NCBI GenBank assembly: GCA_011037195.1
Contig: JAAEAF010008955.1
Location: 1-64,000, forward strand
Origin: Triatoma infestans
Lineage: Eukaryota; Arthropoda; Insecta; Hemiptera; Reduviidae
Length of the DNA: 64,000 nt
Direction: 5' to 3'
The notes under the pieces are model-generated. The model saw nothing but the letters and a program-made list of their open reading frames with translations, ran no database searches and was not told the origin of the DNA. Positions 1 through 10,690 of this stretch are shown here, one piece after another. A program made the position numbers and the translations under genes. Every line of letters starts with the position of its first letter. Position 1 is the first letter of the stretch.

Positions 1-424
1 GTTTTCATGTAAAGTGCTATTTCAGTTTATTAGACAATTCTGCCTTCTTAATAATGTTAATTAGAATTAAATATGTTGTTGAAATTCTGAGTTTGAAAAA
101 AAAAATCGGATAACCGGAAGTGCGTTTACTTTACCACTTTACTAAATAATTCTATTTGGAGGAGTGGGGTTATGTTTTTCTTTGAAGTGCTATCATAGCA
201 AAGAAATTCTATCATCCAAAGAAAATTAATTACAAATAAATAGATGGCCAAAATTCCGAGTTTCAAAGAAATTAGTAAACAGGAAGTGCTCTTTTACTGA
301 ACAGTTCTTTCAGTTTTCGACGAATTTCATTAAATTTGGTACACAAACTATAAAATTTGTCAATTATAATTTTGAGAACTGGAGTAAGTGAAAGTTGTGT
401 GAGTGTTTCACACCAGATTTTTTA
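1..424 (+). mobile_element. Repeat B, 3' portion
   Basis: This is the last ~420 bases of the dispersed repeat B. It ends in the family's terminal motif (ggagtaag, gaaagttgtgtgagtgtttc, acaccagatttt). It is not coding. The identical segment recurs at 2302-2724. Confidence 0.75.
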
Positions 425-1089
425 GCTTTCTTTCTTGTTAATAAGAAGAATTATTCGCTATCGCGTCTAATTTACGAAATTGAGATTTTACACGTATTAT
501 TACATGTTTTGGGGTCCACTGATGGTCTCGTCTGTGATTTTGTGAACTAAATATTTCAAAAAATTGAAAAATCGCTGTCAGCTCAAACAATGTACACCAT
601 TTTGATAGTACTATTTATTACATCTGACATCCAGATTCCGGACAAAATCCATTAACCAAAAAAGGTGTGATATTATTGATTTTCCTTTTTTCCGTTTTTG
701 GCCTCCATGGATTGTCGAATAAACACCTCCATGGATTATTGAATATGTGGATGGAGTGCTCAATGCTGGATAACATCTGGTATTTTATCCATCATAACAT
801 GCATATTCCTTTTGTTCCTGACCGGTTTCGGATTTTCATTCATCGTCTAAGCAAATTCACCAAGGTGAATAAACAGTTCACTTCAATGCAATGTTTCTGT
901 TACACTCTCACTTGTTTGTTTGATGATTGTACGAGTATATATGTGCGGGAGGTTAAAGGTTATATTACTAAATGTGTTTAGTGAAAAAACAGGAAATAAA
1001 ATAAAAAAAAATAAAGAAAATTAAAAGGTCAGAGGGGGCGCCTCTTGTAGGCTTCCCAGTCCCTCTGGTGGGTTCTGTTAAATAAAATA

Positions 1090-1800
1090 TCTGGTGTGAA
1101 ACACTCACACAACTTTCTCTTACTCCAGTTCTCCAAATTATAATTGACAGCTTTTATAGTTTGTGTACCAAATTTAATAAGATTCGTCGAAAACTGAAAA
1201 AATTGTTCAGTAAAAGCGCACTTCCGGTTTACTAATTTTCTTGAAACTCGGAATTTTGGCCATGTATTTATTTCTAATTAATTTTGTTTGGATGATACAA
1301 TTGTATAATCAACTGTGATAGCACTTTAGAGAAAAATAACCCCACCCCTCGCCCAGAAGTGCCCTTAAATGAATTTTCCTGTAGAAATGTTTCAAATAAA
1401 AGTTGTAGCTCTTTGTATGTGTAGTTGATGTAGCAAGTTTAAAGAAAATCTTCGGAGCCATTTTTGAGAAAATTGCAAAAACTTAAAAAAAAACAACTAG
1501 TAAAGTGGTACTTCCGGTTGAGGAATACTGACACATAACGCATCGTCAGATCCCATGGTGATACCTAAACGTAATATCAAGTTTGAACTTTCTACGATTT
1601 TTCCGTTTTTGACTATGCTGTTCGCCCCCACATACTTACACACACACACACACCACACCCAACACATACAGACCATTCGCTAAAAACCACCTTTTTTGGA
1701 CTCAGGGACCTCAAACGGGATTTCCGGTGAAAACTCTCGAATATATAAAATTGGACACGATTTACAATACTTTTCCTCTTACCAGGATTACAGAAAAGTA
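1090..1800 (-). mobile_element. Repeat B copy, reverse orientation, internally shortened
   Basis: It begins tctggtgtgaaacactcaca, the reverse complement of the family 3' end, and finishes at the family head (ttaccaggattacagaaaag). A (CA)n tract lies at about 1637-1655. It is shorter than the ~1-kb copies elsewhere. It lies head to head with the next copy. Confidence 0.8.
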
Positions 1801-1920
1801 AAAATTTGTAGACGTTCAACCATATCATCTGTTTTTAGTGGTATCAAATACGATTCTATATAAATATGCGACTTTTAAGAATTACTTGTTTTTAAACCTT
1901 TCTCTATTCCAATTAATCGT

Positions 1921-2724
1921 TTCAAATTTTCGATATCGAGTTTTCCCGAAATATCCGTGTTGTGAGGTCCCCTGCGTCCCAAAAAGTGGTTTTTAGCAAA
2001 TTGTGTGTATGTGTGTGTGTGTGTGTGTGAATAGCATAAATCGCAGAAAGTTGAAACTTGATATTCCGTTTAGGTATCACCATGGGATCTGACTGTAACT
2101 TATCTGTCAAAATTCCTCAACCGGAAATACCACTTTACTAGTACGTTTTTTTACTTTTTTGCGTTTATCTCAAAAATGGCTCCGACGATTTTCTTCAAAT
2201 TTGATATATCAACTACACATACAACGAGCTACAACTTTTAATAGAAATATTTCTCCTGGAAAATTCATTTAAGGGCACTTTTGGGGGAGGGGTGGGATTA
2301 AGTTTTCATTTAAAGTGCTATTTCAGTTTATTAGACAATTCTGCCTTCTTAATAATGTTAATTAGAATTAAATATGTTGTTGAAATTCTGAGTTTGAAAA
2401 AAAAAATCGGATAACCGGAAGTGCGTTTACTTTACCACTTTACTAAATAATTCTATTTGGAGGAGTGGGGTTATGTTTTTCTTTGAAGTGCTATCATAGC
2501 AAAGAAATTCTATCATCCAAAGAAAATTAATTACAAATAAATAGATGGCCAAAATTCCGAGTTTCAAAGAAATTAGTAAACAGGAAGTGCTCTTTTACTG
2601 AACAGTTCTTTCAGTTTTCGACGAATTTCATTAAATTTGGTACACAAACTATAAAATTTGTCAATTATAATTTTGAGAACTGGAGTAAGTGAAAGTTGTG
2701 TGAGTGTTTCACACCAGATTTTTT
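1921..2724 (+). mobile_element. Repeat B copy, head-to-head partner of 1090-1800
   Basis: It starts within the family head (ttcaaattttcgatatcgag), carries a (GT)n tract at about 2005-2029, and ends with gagtgtttcacaccagattt. With the previous copy it makes a large inverted repeat centred near 1860. Its 3' part is the start of the 2302-3364 duplication. Confidence 0.8.
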
Positions 2725-3364
2725 AGCTTTCTTTCTTGTTAATAAGAAGAATTATTCGCTATCGCGTCTAATTTACGAAATTGAGATTTTACACGTATTA
2801 TTACATGTTTTGGGGTCCACTGATGGTCTCGTCTGTGATTTTGTGAACTAAATATTTCAAAAAATTGAAAAATCGCTGTCAGCTCAAACAATGTACACCA
2901 TTTTGATAGTACTATTTATTACATCTGACATCCAGATTCCGGACAAAATCCATTAACCAAAAAAGGTGTGATATTATTGATTTTCCTTTTTTCCGTTTTT
3001 GGCCTCCATGGATTGTCGAATATGTGGATGGAGTGCTCAATGCTGGATAACATCTGGTATTTTATCCATCATAACATGCATATTCCTTTTGTTCCTGACC
3101 GGTTTCGGATTTTCATTCATCGTCTAAGCAAATTCACCAAGGTGAATAAACAGTTCACTTCAATGCAATGTTTCTGTTACACTCTCACTTGTTTGTTTGA
3201 TGATTGTACGAGTATATATGTGCGGGAGGTTAAAGGTTATATTACTAAATGTGTTTAGTGAAAAAACAGGAAATAAAATAAAAAAAAATAAAGAAAATTA
3301 AAAGGTCAGAGGGGGCGCCTCTTGTAGGCTTCCCAGTCCCTCTGGTGGGTTCTGTTAAATAAAA

Positions 3365-4250
3365 AAAGAAATGAAAATAAAAGAAAAAGGGGTGAAAATA
3401 TTAAGTGGACTGTATATGTAGATTGAATAAGGAAAGAGCAAATGGGCTCATATAATATGAACAAAATGAATATTAAATTAAATTTAAATAAGTAGCAAAA
3501 AATATTTATTATCCTCAACAAGCCAAAAGGAATGGCGCTTACATTAAATGTAGAAACCTTTAACGTTAGTGTGGGTTGACTCAAGTCCTTTAGCCCATAT
3601 TGGGGGGGTCAAGGAAGTGGAAAATAGGAAAAGGAAATAGGACCTTATGTGCCTGTAACTCCAGAATCTTGATCCATACACTACTGCTTGGCTGATGAAT
3701 CTTGATAAATTATTTAAACGGGCTCCTGGAAACTGCCAGGCCGGAGAAGCAACCGAAAGTAGACCATGTGCTTGTACAATAAACCTTAGCAGGCCGGGAG
3801 AATCCGGAGACACACTCACTCGACAAGAGACCAACTTATTAACACTAACCCCGAGGAAAACCAGAAGTGGCAATACTTGGGTTTTCACGTAAGGAAAGTG
3901 GAAGTGGTCTAAACTGTACAAGTAGACTGTGCCGCAACATACAACTTGCTTGTTCGAGCGTTAGCTAGTGACTGACTGGAGAGGGTAATTAAAGGGACTA
4001 CCCCCTCTCTACATTTAGGATACAGCCTACAGATTGATAAATTATTATATTCTGACGGCGGCAAATTTAAATTCGGATAAATACCGAACAATATGTGTGT
4101 GGTTAATGACAAAATGGAATTATTATAAATTATGATTATACATTAGAAAATAGTGTATAGTATATAAATAATTATAATTTATAATAATTCCATTTTGTCA
4201 CTAAAAAAAAACACACACAGTAACATAACCTTATAACATCCCCGCGCATA
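3365..4250. other. No gene seen
   Basis: Mixed unique sequence. The short reading frames on both strands resemble no protein I know. A block at about 3590-3900 is richer in GC than its surroundings but has no recognisable domain. An inverted repeat of about 30 bp (aatggaattattataaatta / taatttataataattccatt) spans 4113-4195 and could extrude a hairpin. Confidence 0.4.
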
Positions 4251-4261
4251 TATACAACAAA

Positions 4262-4410
4262 CAAACCAACATGTGTGAGTGTAACAGAAACACTGCGTTG
4301 AAGTGAACTCTCTACACGAACTTGGTGATTTTGCTCTGATGATGGATGAAAATCCGAAACCGGTCAGGAACGAAAGGAATATGCATGCTATGACGGATAA
4401 AATTCCAGAT
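4262..4410 (+). repeat. Motif C repeat with the most canonical hammerhead-like core
   Basis: This is the best copy of a repeat found at six places in the window. Key parts are CTGATGA at 4336-4342, a 4-bp stem II (GGAT/ATCC with a GAAA loop), then GAAA, the self-complementary ACCGGT, and a GTC site ending at 4365. Stem I pairing (AGGAAC with TTTTGCT) is imperfect. Flanks such as gtgtaacagaaacactgcgt are also conserved between copies. The layout matches minimal hammerheads of Penelope-like elements; activity is not shown. Confidence 0.55.
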
Positions 4411-4449
4411 GACCTGCATAGATTTTCAAGATGATCAAAATCCACTATT

Positions 4450-5250
4450 AACTTGTTATTCTGTATTCATTTATGATGTAGGGACCAACACCATTGGTTA
4501 GAGTCAGCATGGAATCAAAGCTACAACTGCGTGCATCAAAAAGGCGAGAGCTTTATTAGCCATTCGCCTAAGCGAAAATTACATAAGAAGCAAAAAATAA
4601 TATAAAACCGAGCTAACCGTAAACAAATCAAAATCAAAATTGATATTACATCAATTGAGAGATGATTTAGGAAGGAACCGTGTTTATAGAGAGATTATTT
4701 ATTGTTATATAGAATGAATGTGTGTGTGTGTGTGTGTGTGAATGAGTGTAGAAAAGCGGTAGTAACATATTGGATAACGATGAGTAGAATAATATTCAGT
4801 TTGTGACCGCAGAGTATGTTCAATGAGAGAGGCTGGACGAGTCAAGAGCCTTTATTACAATACCACAGGCTTTCAGCTAACAACAGAGCGCGCTGTGCAC
4901 TGGGCAAGGTAACTAGCCAGAACCATTGCTAGCTACTACACTGCATAGCTGCTTGCTACTGTATTATATAGTCACCACCACCACCACTACTACTGCCTGC
5001 CATACACAGCACTCTGTTATACTAACTTTAACAACATAATTACAGAACAGAGTGCCCCAACTTATACGCTACTTGTACAAACTAAGCGCCTCTCACTTCC
5101 TCGCATCACAAACTCCTTTACTACTCACTAAATTCTCTATCTATAATTACCCACAAATTAATTCCATTATTAATTCCAACTAGCCATTCAAATGTTTAAC
5201 GTCTTTTTTATTTTATCTTACAAGCTAGTATTGCGGTATCTATACTGCGA
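4450..5250. other. No gene seen; LTR-like, GC-richer block at about 4800-5160
   Basis: A (GT)n tract occurs at about 4720-4740. The block from 4800 to 5160 holds CAC/CTA triplet runs and is richer in GC than its surroundings, as are the LTR-like repeats elsewhere in the window. I could not find its ends or a second copy, so it stays unassigned. Confidence 0.3.
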
Positions 5251-5264
5251 TACTTGCTAGTATT

Positions 5265-5450
5265 TTCGATATCGATTTTTCTCTGGAAATGTATGTGTTC
5301 AGGACTGGATGAGTCTGAAAAAGTGGTTTTAGAAATCGGCCTGTGGGTGTGTGATCAGCATAACTCAAAAACGGAAAATCTCAAAAAAAAACAACGTGAT
5401 TTTTGGGAGGGGGCATTGGCTTTCGTGATGGCTATCTAGCTGTGATTCTC
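5265..5450 (+). repeat. Strongly diverged repeat B fragment
   Basis: It keeps the order of family landmarks: ttttcgatatcgatttttct, aaaagtggttttagaa, a short GT-rich tract and agcataactcaaaaacggaa. The open reading frame across it is incidental. Confidence 0.5.
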
Positions 5451-5815
5451 TGTTTATTACCTTCTAATAAAATTTAACCTCTTACTAAAAGTTATAGCTC
5501 TTTATAGCGTCTTTCGTTATCTTCATCCAACACATTTATACTACACACTCACACGGTGCCAGTGTGCTAATCCCGGCTCAGCCCGCCCACCAGTAGCGGT
5601 ACAATATTTACATTATGTACATCGTGCAGAAAGACGGTCCTTGCACGACCAGAACTCACCACCTCTGGCCGACTGGACCCCCAGCACCTCATTCATGCAC
5701 AACATGCCTACGTGACTAACCTAAATGAACACATTCATGCCAATAAATACATTTATTCTAATAAATACATTCACACTGATTCACCTCAATTAACTCGCTA
5801 AACCTACATTTACAC

Positions 5816-5839
5816 TCTCTCTCTCTCTCTCTCTCTCTT
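5816..5839. repeat. (TC)n microsatellite
   Basis: About twelve TC units lie just upstream of a non-LTR retrotransposon tail. The preceding 5450-5815 holds no recognisable gene. Confidence 0.9.
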
Positions 5840-6240
5840 GCCTGACTTAATGTTGAGTACAGGAGAAGTTACTTTATTGGTAATTTTATGTATCTGATGC
5901 TCAAATTGCAAACACCAAAATATCTCGCGAAGATGTTTTCGGTAAAAGCTGCACTGGACTTACGAACTACAAGGGCTGTTGACTCTAGACTTTACATACA
6001 ACCTTACAGGACTGCTACATATAACAATTCATTTAACGTTACTGCTAGTAAACTATGGAACGACGACTTACCTAGCAAGAAAACATTTTTTAGTTTTATT
6101 TTATTTTTATAATTATTTATTTGCAAAGTTCAGGGGAAATTAAGTTTTTACTAATTATTATTATTATTATTATTTCTATTATTTTTATTTATTATTAGTA
6201 TTAATTTTAGTTCTAAATCTGTATATAGTTATTGCAAATA

Positions 6241-7532
6241 CGAGGGTGGTTTGAAAAGTTCTCGGAATGTACTAGAAAGAAGTGTCTTACCTCGGTGGAA
6301 CTGCTTTTATTTTTCAACATAGTCTCCCTGTAGACTAATGCATTTGGTCCAGCGATGTTCCAATGCCTTTATCCCATCTCGAAAATGAGATTCCTCCAGG
6401 CCTGCAAAGTACCTCTCCAATTCGGCTGTCAGTTCTTCCGTTGTAGGAAATCTCCGTCCACCGAGGAAAATTTTCAGCTTGGGGAAGAGATGAAAGTCTG
6501 ATGGTGCCAAATCAGGTGAATAAGGTGGATGTGGCAACAATTCGTACCTCAGTTCATGAAGTTTTGCCATGGCAATAACACTTGTGTGCGGGCGGGCGTT
6601 GTCCTGATGAAAGATGACTTTCTTCCTTGCCAAACCAGGCCTTTTTTCGCGTATCTTTTCCTGTAGTTGGTCTAGGAGGTTTGCATAGTATTGCCCCGTA
6701 ATTGTTTGGCCAGTAGGAAGATAATCTATCAGCAGAATGCCTTTTGCATCCCAGAAAACTGAGGCCATGACCTTTCCGGCCGAACGTACTGCCTTTGCTT
6801 TCTTTGGTGGTGGTGACTCAGCATGTTTCCACTGCTTTGACTGCTGTTTTGTCTCTGGGGTATAGTAGTGGACCCAAGTTTCATCTGTAGTCACAAACCG
6901 GCGCAAAAAATCTTGTTGGTTGCGCTGAAAACGGGCCAGACTTTGTTCGGACATTTCCAATCTGGTGCGTTTATGGTCCAATGTCAAGAGCCGCGGCACC
7001 CATCTTGCCGATAATTTTTTCATTCCCAATTCTTCGGTTAAAATGTGATATACCCGTTCAGATGACATCCCTATAGCTTCAGCAATCTCTCGCACTTTCA
7101 GTCGACGATCCTCCATGACCATTTTATGCACTTTTGCGATAAATTCTGGGGTCGTAGCACTTTTTGGCCGTCCACTACGCGGATCATCATCTAAGCTCTC
7201 CCGACCAAATTTAAACTCGCTGGTCCACTTGGCAACAGTTGAATATGAAGGAGCAGAGTCCCCCAGTGTGTTCTGAAAGTTGGCATGAATTCCCTTTGCT
7301 TTCATACCTTTCTTTACAAAGTACTTAATCATTGCTCGAATCTCAGTTTTTTCCATTGTCACAAATCACTACGCGGGAACACAACAAAGAGTCGTCACTA
7401 CCACTCTCCTGCAGCAGAACACTGACGCGCCACGTGTTCACTCACAAAGGATGTGTGATTATTGCGCGGGAACCTCGTCGCTCTAGCACTGACATCTAGC
7501 GGTGATTCCGAGAACTTTTCAAACCACCCTCG
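6241..7532 (-). mobile_element. Full-length mariner transposon
   Basis: The element is 1,292 bp with 28-bp terminal inverted repeats that look perfect. The outer 20 bases are CGAGGGTGGTTTGAAAAGTT, and the reverse complement ends the element at 7532. TA dinucleotides flank both ends, as expected for Tc1/mariner insertion. The coding strand is minus. A near-identical sister lies at 34071-35363. This copy looks potentially autonomous. Confidence 0.95.
6307..7362 (-). CDS. Mariner transposase, intact
   Basis: This 351-residue protein has the usual mariner transposase length. It cuts and pastes the element by binding the inverted repeats in the nucleus. The amino end (about 1-115) holds two helix-turn-helix-like segments joined by a GRPKSATT linker at about 65-71. 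A WVPRLLT segment at 121-127 takes the place of the mariner WVPHEL motif. The catalytic DD34D triad is visible as D160 (TTDETW), D254 (HQDNARPH) and D289 (SPDLAPSD), with exactly 34 residues between the last two. I see no stops or frameshifts. The start chosen is the first methionine after the 5' inverted repeat and leader; MEK two residues later is an alternative. Whether it is active is inference. Confidence 0.95.
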   Translation of the reverse strand: MTMEKTEIRAMIKYFVKKGMKAKGIHANFQNTLGDSAPSYSTVAKWTSEFKFGRESLDDDPRSGRPKSATTPEFIAKVHKMVMEDRRLKVREIAEAIGMSSERVYHILTEELGMKKLSARWVPRLLTLDHKRTRLEMSEQSLARFQRNQQDFLRRFVTTDETWVHYYTPETKQQSKQWKHAESPPPKKAKAVRSAGKVMASVFWDAKGILLIDYLPTGQTITGQYYANLLDQLQEKIREKRPGLARKKVIFHQDNARPHTSVIAMAKLHELRYELLPHPPYSPDLAPSDFHLFPKLKIFLGGRRFPTTEELTAELERYFAGLEESHFRDGIKALEHRWTKCISLQGDYVEK

Positions 7533-7684
7533 TAGTTTTACTGTAATATTAATGTTAACAACTAAAGGAAATTTATTTTATATTTATTTATTTTAATTAG
7601 ATCAAAGAGTGATTACTGTATTTTACAAGATGTAAATTTCTTTTTTGCTCTTTAGGGACATAGATCCCAGGGCAAAATAAACTT

Positions 7685-7691
7685 CTCTCTG

Positions 7692-7727
<36 letters not shown>

Positions 7728-7728
7728 C
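7685..7728. repeat. (TC)n then (TA)n compound microsatellite
   Basis: TC units run straight into TA units at the apparent 3' end of the preceding non-LTR element. Confidence 0.85.
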
Positions 7729-7859
7729 TCTCATATATTGCATATACCCATATATACCTATATATATTTACAAACCTGATATTTCGTTTGTGTTACCCAT
7801 TGTAAAATATAAGGTGAAACCGGAGTTACTGATCCGAAATCCTTGCGATTAAATTCTGC

Positions 7860-8140
7860 GCAAAAAAAAACTTGAGAATGGCCTTCTCATCTTTTCGGAC
7901 AACGAATGCACTACCGAATGCATTTGCCTCCTTCAGAAACACCTCGTCTCTCAGTTTGGGAGTGTAGAGGCACTCTTAAACAACTTTCTGGTAGAGAGCA
8001 CGATAAAGTCTGGAAAATAAGTCCAGGAGCTAAACACTGCAAGACGTTGATGTCAAAACTAATGTTTTATTCATTTAATGTCTGCTTCTTCGCTCTTCGG
8101 ATCTTATGAATCTCTAATGATACGGATCCCATTATATTTG
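7860..8140 (-). repeat. Dispersed repeat of unknown class
   Basis: On the minus strand, about 8060-8140 (gatccgaagagcgaagaa and cagacattaaatgaat) matches the plus strand near 45745-45820 and 30925-30960. At least three copies of this segment are therefore present. A short frame in it (FLKEANAFGSAFVVRKDEK on the minus strand) looks protein-like, but I do not recognise it. Confidence 0.35.
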
Positions 8141-8149
8141 GATTGATAA

Positions 8150-8922
8150 TCTAAGCAATGTGTACAGTTGATTATTCTCCAAAGTTCCCGATCGTAGGTT
8201 ATTCTTTCATTTTTAAGAATCAGAGTAAAAAAAAAATCAGAGTTTAAAATAGGACAAATACATTAGTAATAATAATTGAAGTATGATAAAGAAAACAATT
8301 AAAAGCTGGTGAGCGTGATACAACATAAATTTGTATTTACATATTGTTAGTTGTATATAAAATGGATGATGTACATTGAAACTTGCCTACTGTATATATT
8401 AATTGTTAAATGTTCCATACCGTTACACTAATATAGTGTCCATCCAGTTTTCAACATAATTCATAAAGTTTAAAGTAAATCTACCATATCTTTATAGTGT
8501 GCGTATGGATGCGTGTTCTCTCTTTCTATACTGGGCGTCAGACTGTATGGATTTACAGGTAGTGGAAATTTTTCTTACCATAATCTTTAAAATAGATAAT
8601 TAATGTTAAATAGATCAACTGGAATATGTTGACCTATTTTTCTACTTTAATGCCTAAAAATTTATGAATTATTATGATTAAAATTTTATTTAAAAAACTT
8701 TATATTCCGTTTAAATATTATCATTACATTTGACAAGAAGTTTACGGATTTTTTTTTTTTTTTTTTGAATTTTTGCGATTTTCTTCACGGAAATAATTCC
8801 AACGATTTTTTTTTTTTAACTTCGTATTTTTCGTACACAGAAAAATAAGCTATTTATTTGTAATTTTTTTTTCCCGTCACAAATACTTTTGTCAATTTAT
8901 TTTATAAAATCACTACCATTTT
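8150..8922. other. No gene seen; AT-rich
   Basis: Low-complexity, AT-rich DNA with long T runs (about 8750-8766 and 8808-8817). No coding or repeat signal that I can support. Confidence 0.6.
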
Positions 8923-9910
8923 TACTTTCTCTTACTCCTAGTAAGAGGAAGTATTGTAATCGTGTCAAATTTTCGATATCGAGTTTTCACCGGAAATATC
9001 CGTTTTGAGGTCCCCTGAGTCCAAAAAAGTGGTTTTTAGCGAAGGTCTGTGTGTGTGTGTGTGTGTCTGTGTGTGTGTATGTATGTGAACAGCATAGCTC
9101 AAAAACGAAAAATCGTAGAAAGTTCAAACTTGATATTACGTTTAGGTATCACCATGGGATCTGACGGTGCGTTATGTGTCAATATTCCTCAACCGGAAGT
9201 ACCACTTTACTAGTTGTTTTTTTACGTTTTTGCAATTTTCTCAAAAATGGCTCCGAAGATTTTCTTTAAACTTGCTATATCAACTACACATACAAAGAGC
9301 TACAACTTTTATTTGAAACATTTCTCCAGGAAAATTCATTTAAGGGCACTTCTGGGGGAGGGGTGGGGTTAGGTTTTCATCTTAACTGCTGTTTCAGTTT
9401 ATTAGACAATTCTGTCATCTAAATAATGTTAATTAGAATTAAATATGTTGTTGAAATTCCGAGTTTGAAAAAAAATAGATAACCGGAAGTGCGTTTTTAC
9501 TGAAATATAATTTTCAGTTTTCTGGTATTTTCTCGAAAATGGCTCCAACGATTTTCTTTAAACCAGCGTTGTTAACTATACATATAAAGAGCTACAACTT
9601 TTATTTGAAACTTTTCCCCTGATAAATTCATTTAAGGGGACTTTTGGGGGAGGGGGGTTATGTTTTTCTTTAAAATGCTATCACAGTTGATTATACAATT
9701 CTGTCATCCAAATTGAAATAACTAGAAATTAATATATGACCCAAATTCCGAGTTGCAAGGAAATTAGTAAACCGGACAGTTTTACTGGACAGTGTTTTCA
9801 CTTTTCGACGAATTTCATTAAATTTGGTACACTAACTATAAAATTTGTCAATTATAATTTTGAGTACTGGAGTAAGAGAAAGTTGTGTGAGTGTTTCACA
9901 CCAGATTTTT
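8923..9910 (+). mobile_element. Repeat B, full-length copy (988 bp)
   Basis: It begins tactttctcttactcctagt, where an imperfect hairpin (CTCTTAC...GTAAGAG) sits at the very end. Next come the head (cgatatcgagttttcaccgg), a (GT)n tract at 9048-9080, and two to three related ~200-bp submonomers, each ending near ACCGGAAGT. It closes with ggagtaagagaaagttgtgt and gagtgtttcacaccagattt. The subterminal ACTTTCTCTTACTCC and GGAGTAAGAGAAAGT are inverted repeats. It has no coding capacity, so it must be non-autonomous. Confidence 0.85.
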
Positions 9911-10690
9911 AGAAAAGTAATTGTATTTTCAGATAGATGATGATGCAATAATAAACAAAATATGCTAATAAAATTCAATGGAATATAAAATAGAAAACAA
10001 GTATTTATAGATTTTTGTTTTGTAATAAAACCAAAACACAAACCAGTTTAGAACTAATTAAATGTTAATTGAATATAATCAGTAGTCGATATATACGATA
10101 TCGATCTGTGGAATTGTAGCGATGGCTCTATGTTATTTGGCTGTAATAAACATTTAAATAAATAGTAATATCTGTACAATAAAAAAAAAAAATATATAAT
10201 TTCATATTCCTAATGACCTGATTTCATCATAAAACACTTCACAGCTTTATAAATATAATATTAGTAATATTTGGTAACCACTTTTTATATAGTTCTATTA
10301 ACGAAGTGAACGTTAATAAAGAATGCAGGCATTTGTACACCTACATACCAAACAAATAAATGATTATCTAAATAAATATATTGTGTAATATAGGTATAAA
10401 TGTAGAGATTTATAGATTATATAATTTTTACTTTTTTTACTGATATCACATATCATAAATTGGATACGTGCATAATATCTTTCGAAGTTGAGTTTTTTCG
10501 GAAGTGCATGTTCCGAAGCCGTCCTGTGTACACCCTTGAAATTGTAGTCTGCATAATTCACAAATTGGCTCCAAGATGCAGGAGGTACTTGAGATAGACT
10601 TAAGGTAAAAATTTAAGGCCTGCCTAGCAAAATACGTCATAGTCTTCCAGCTCTGTGTTAAGGTGATTTTAAGACAAGGATTAAATGGGG
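9911..10690. other. No gene seen
   Basis: AT-rich sequence to about 10440, then a more balanced block (10480-10690) leading into a Jockey-type fragment. That block may be decayed element sequence, but I see no conserved motif. Confidence 0.4.

Larger units (their letters stand above)
1..3364. repeat. 2.3-kb tandem duplication (direct repeats 1-1088 and 2302-3364)
   Basis: Bases 1-1088 recur almost base for base at 2302-3364. I see one substitution near the start (tgtaaa against tttaaa) and one 24-bp length difference near 720: the first copy holds an extra, imperfect repeat of the cctccatggatt motif. The repeated unit contains the 3' part of a repeat B copy, a unique block, a hammerhead-like motif on the minus strand (about 814-850 and 3091-3127), and a GC-richer tail (gcgcctcttgtaggcttccc). 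The first copy starts at the window edge, so the array may continue to the left. Confidence 0.9.
5880..7690 (+). mobile_element. 3' end of a non-LTR retrotransposon, split by a mariner
   Basis: The translation from 5888 to 6112 includes the residues SFNVTASKLWND then LP, which matches the conserved carboxyl end of Jockey/CR1-type reverse transcriptases (a hydrophobic strand followed by LWN-x-LP). The 3' UTR is AT-rich with an (ATT)n tract. It is interrupted by a mariner at 6241-7532 and resumes at 7533, ending near gggcaaaataaacttctctc before a (TC)n/(TA)n tract. The copy is 5'-truncated and cannot be autonomous. Confidence 0.65.

Noticed and set aside
667..981. 104-codon frame and its 96-codon twin at 2968-3258
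   Set aside because: They lie in a duplicated repeat and cross a motif C hammerhead-like segment read in antisense. The translation is a hydrophobic, low-complexity product typical of AT-rich non-coding DNA.
3544..3921. 125-codon minus frame with balanced composition
   Set aside because: An overlapping plus frame is equally open, no domain is visible, and nothing supports a start or a splice structure.
4113..4195. Inverted repeat considered as a MITE
   Set aside because: No target-site duplication or second copy was found; left as an AT-rich hairpin.
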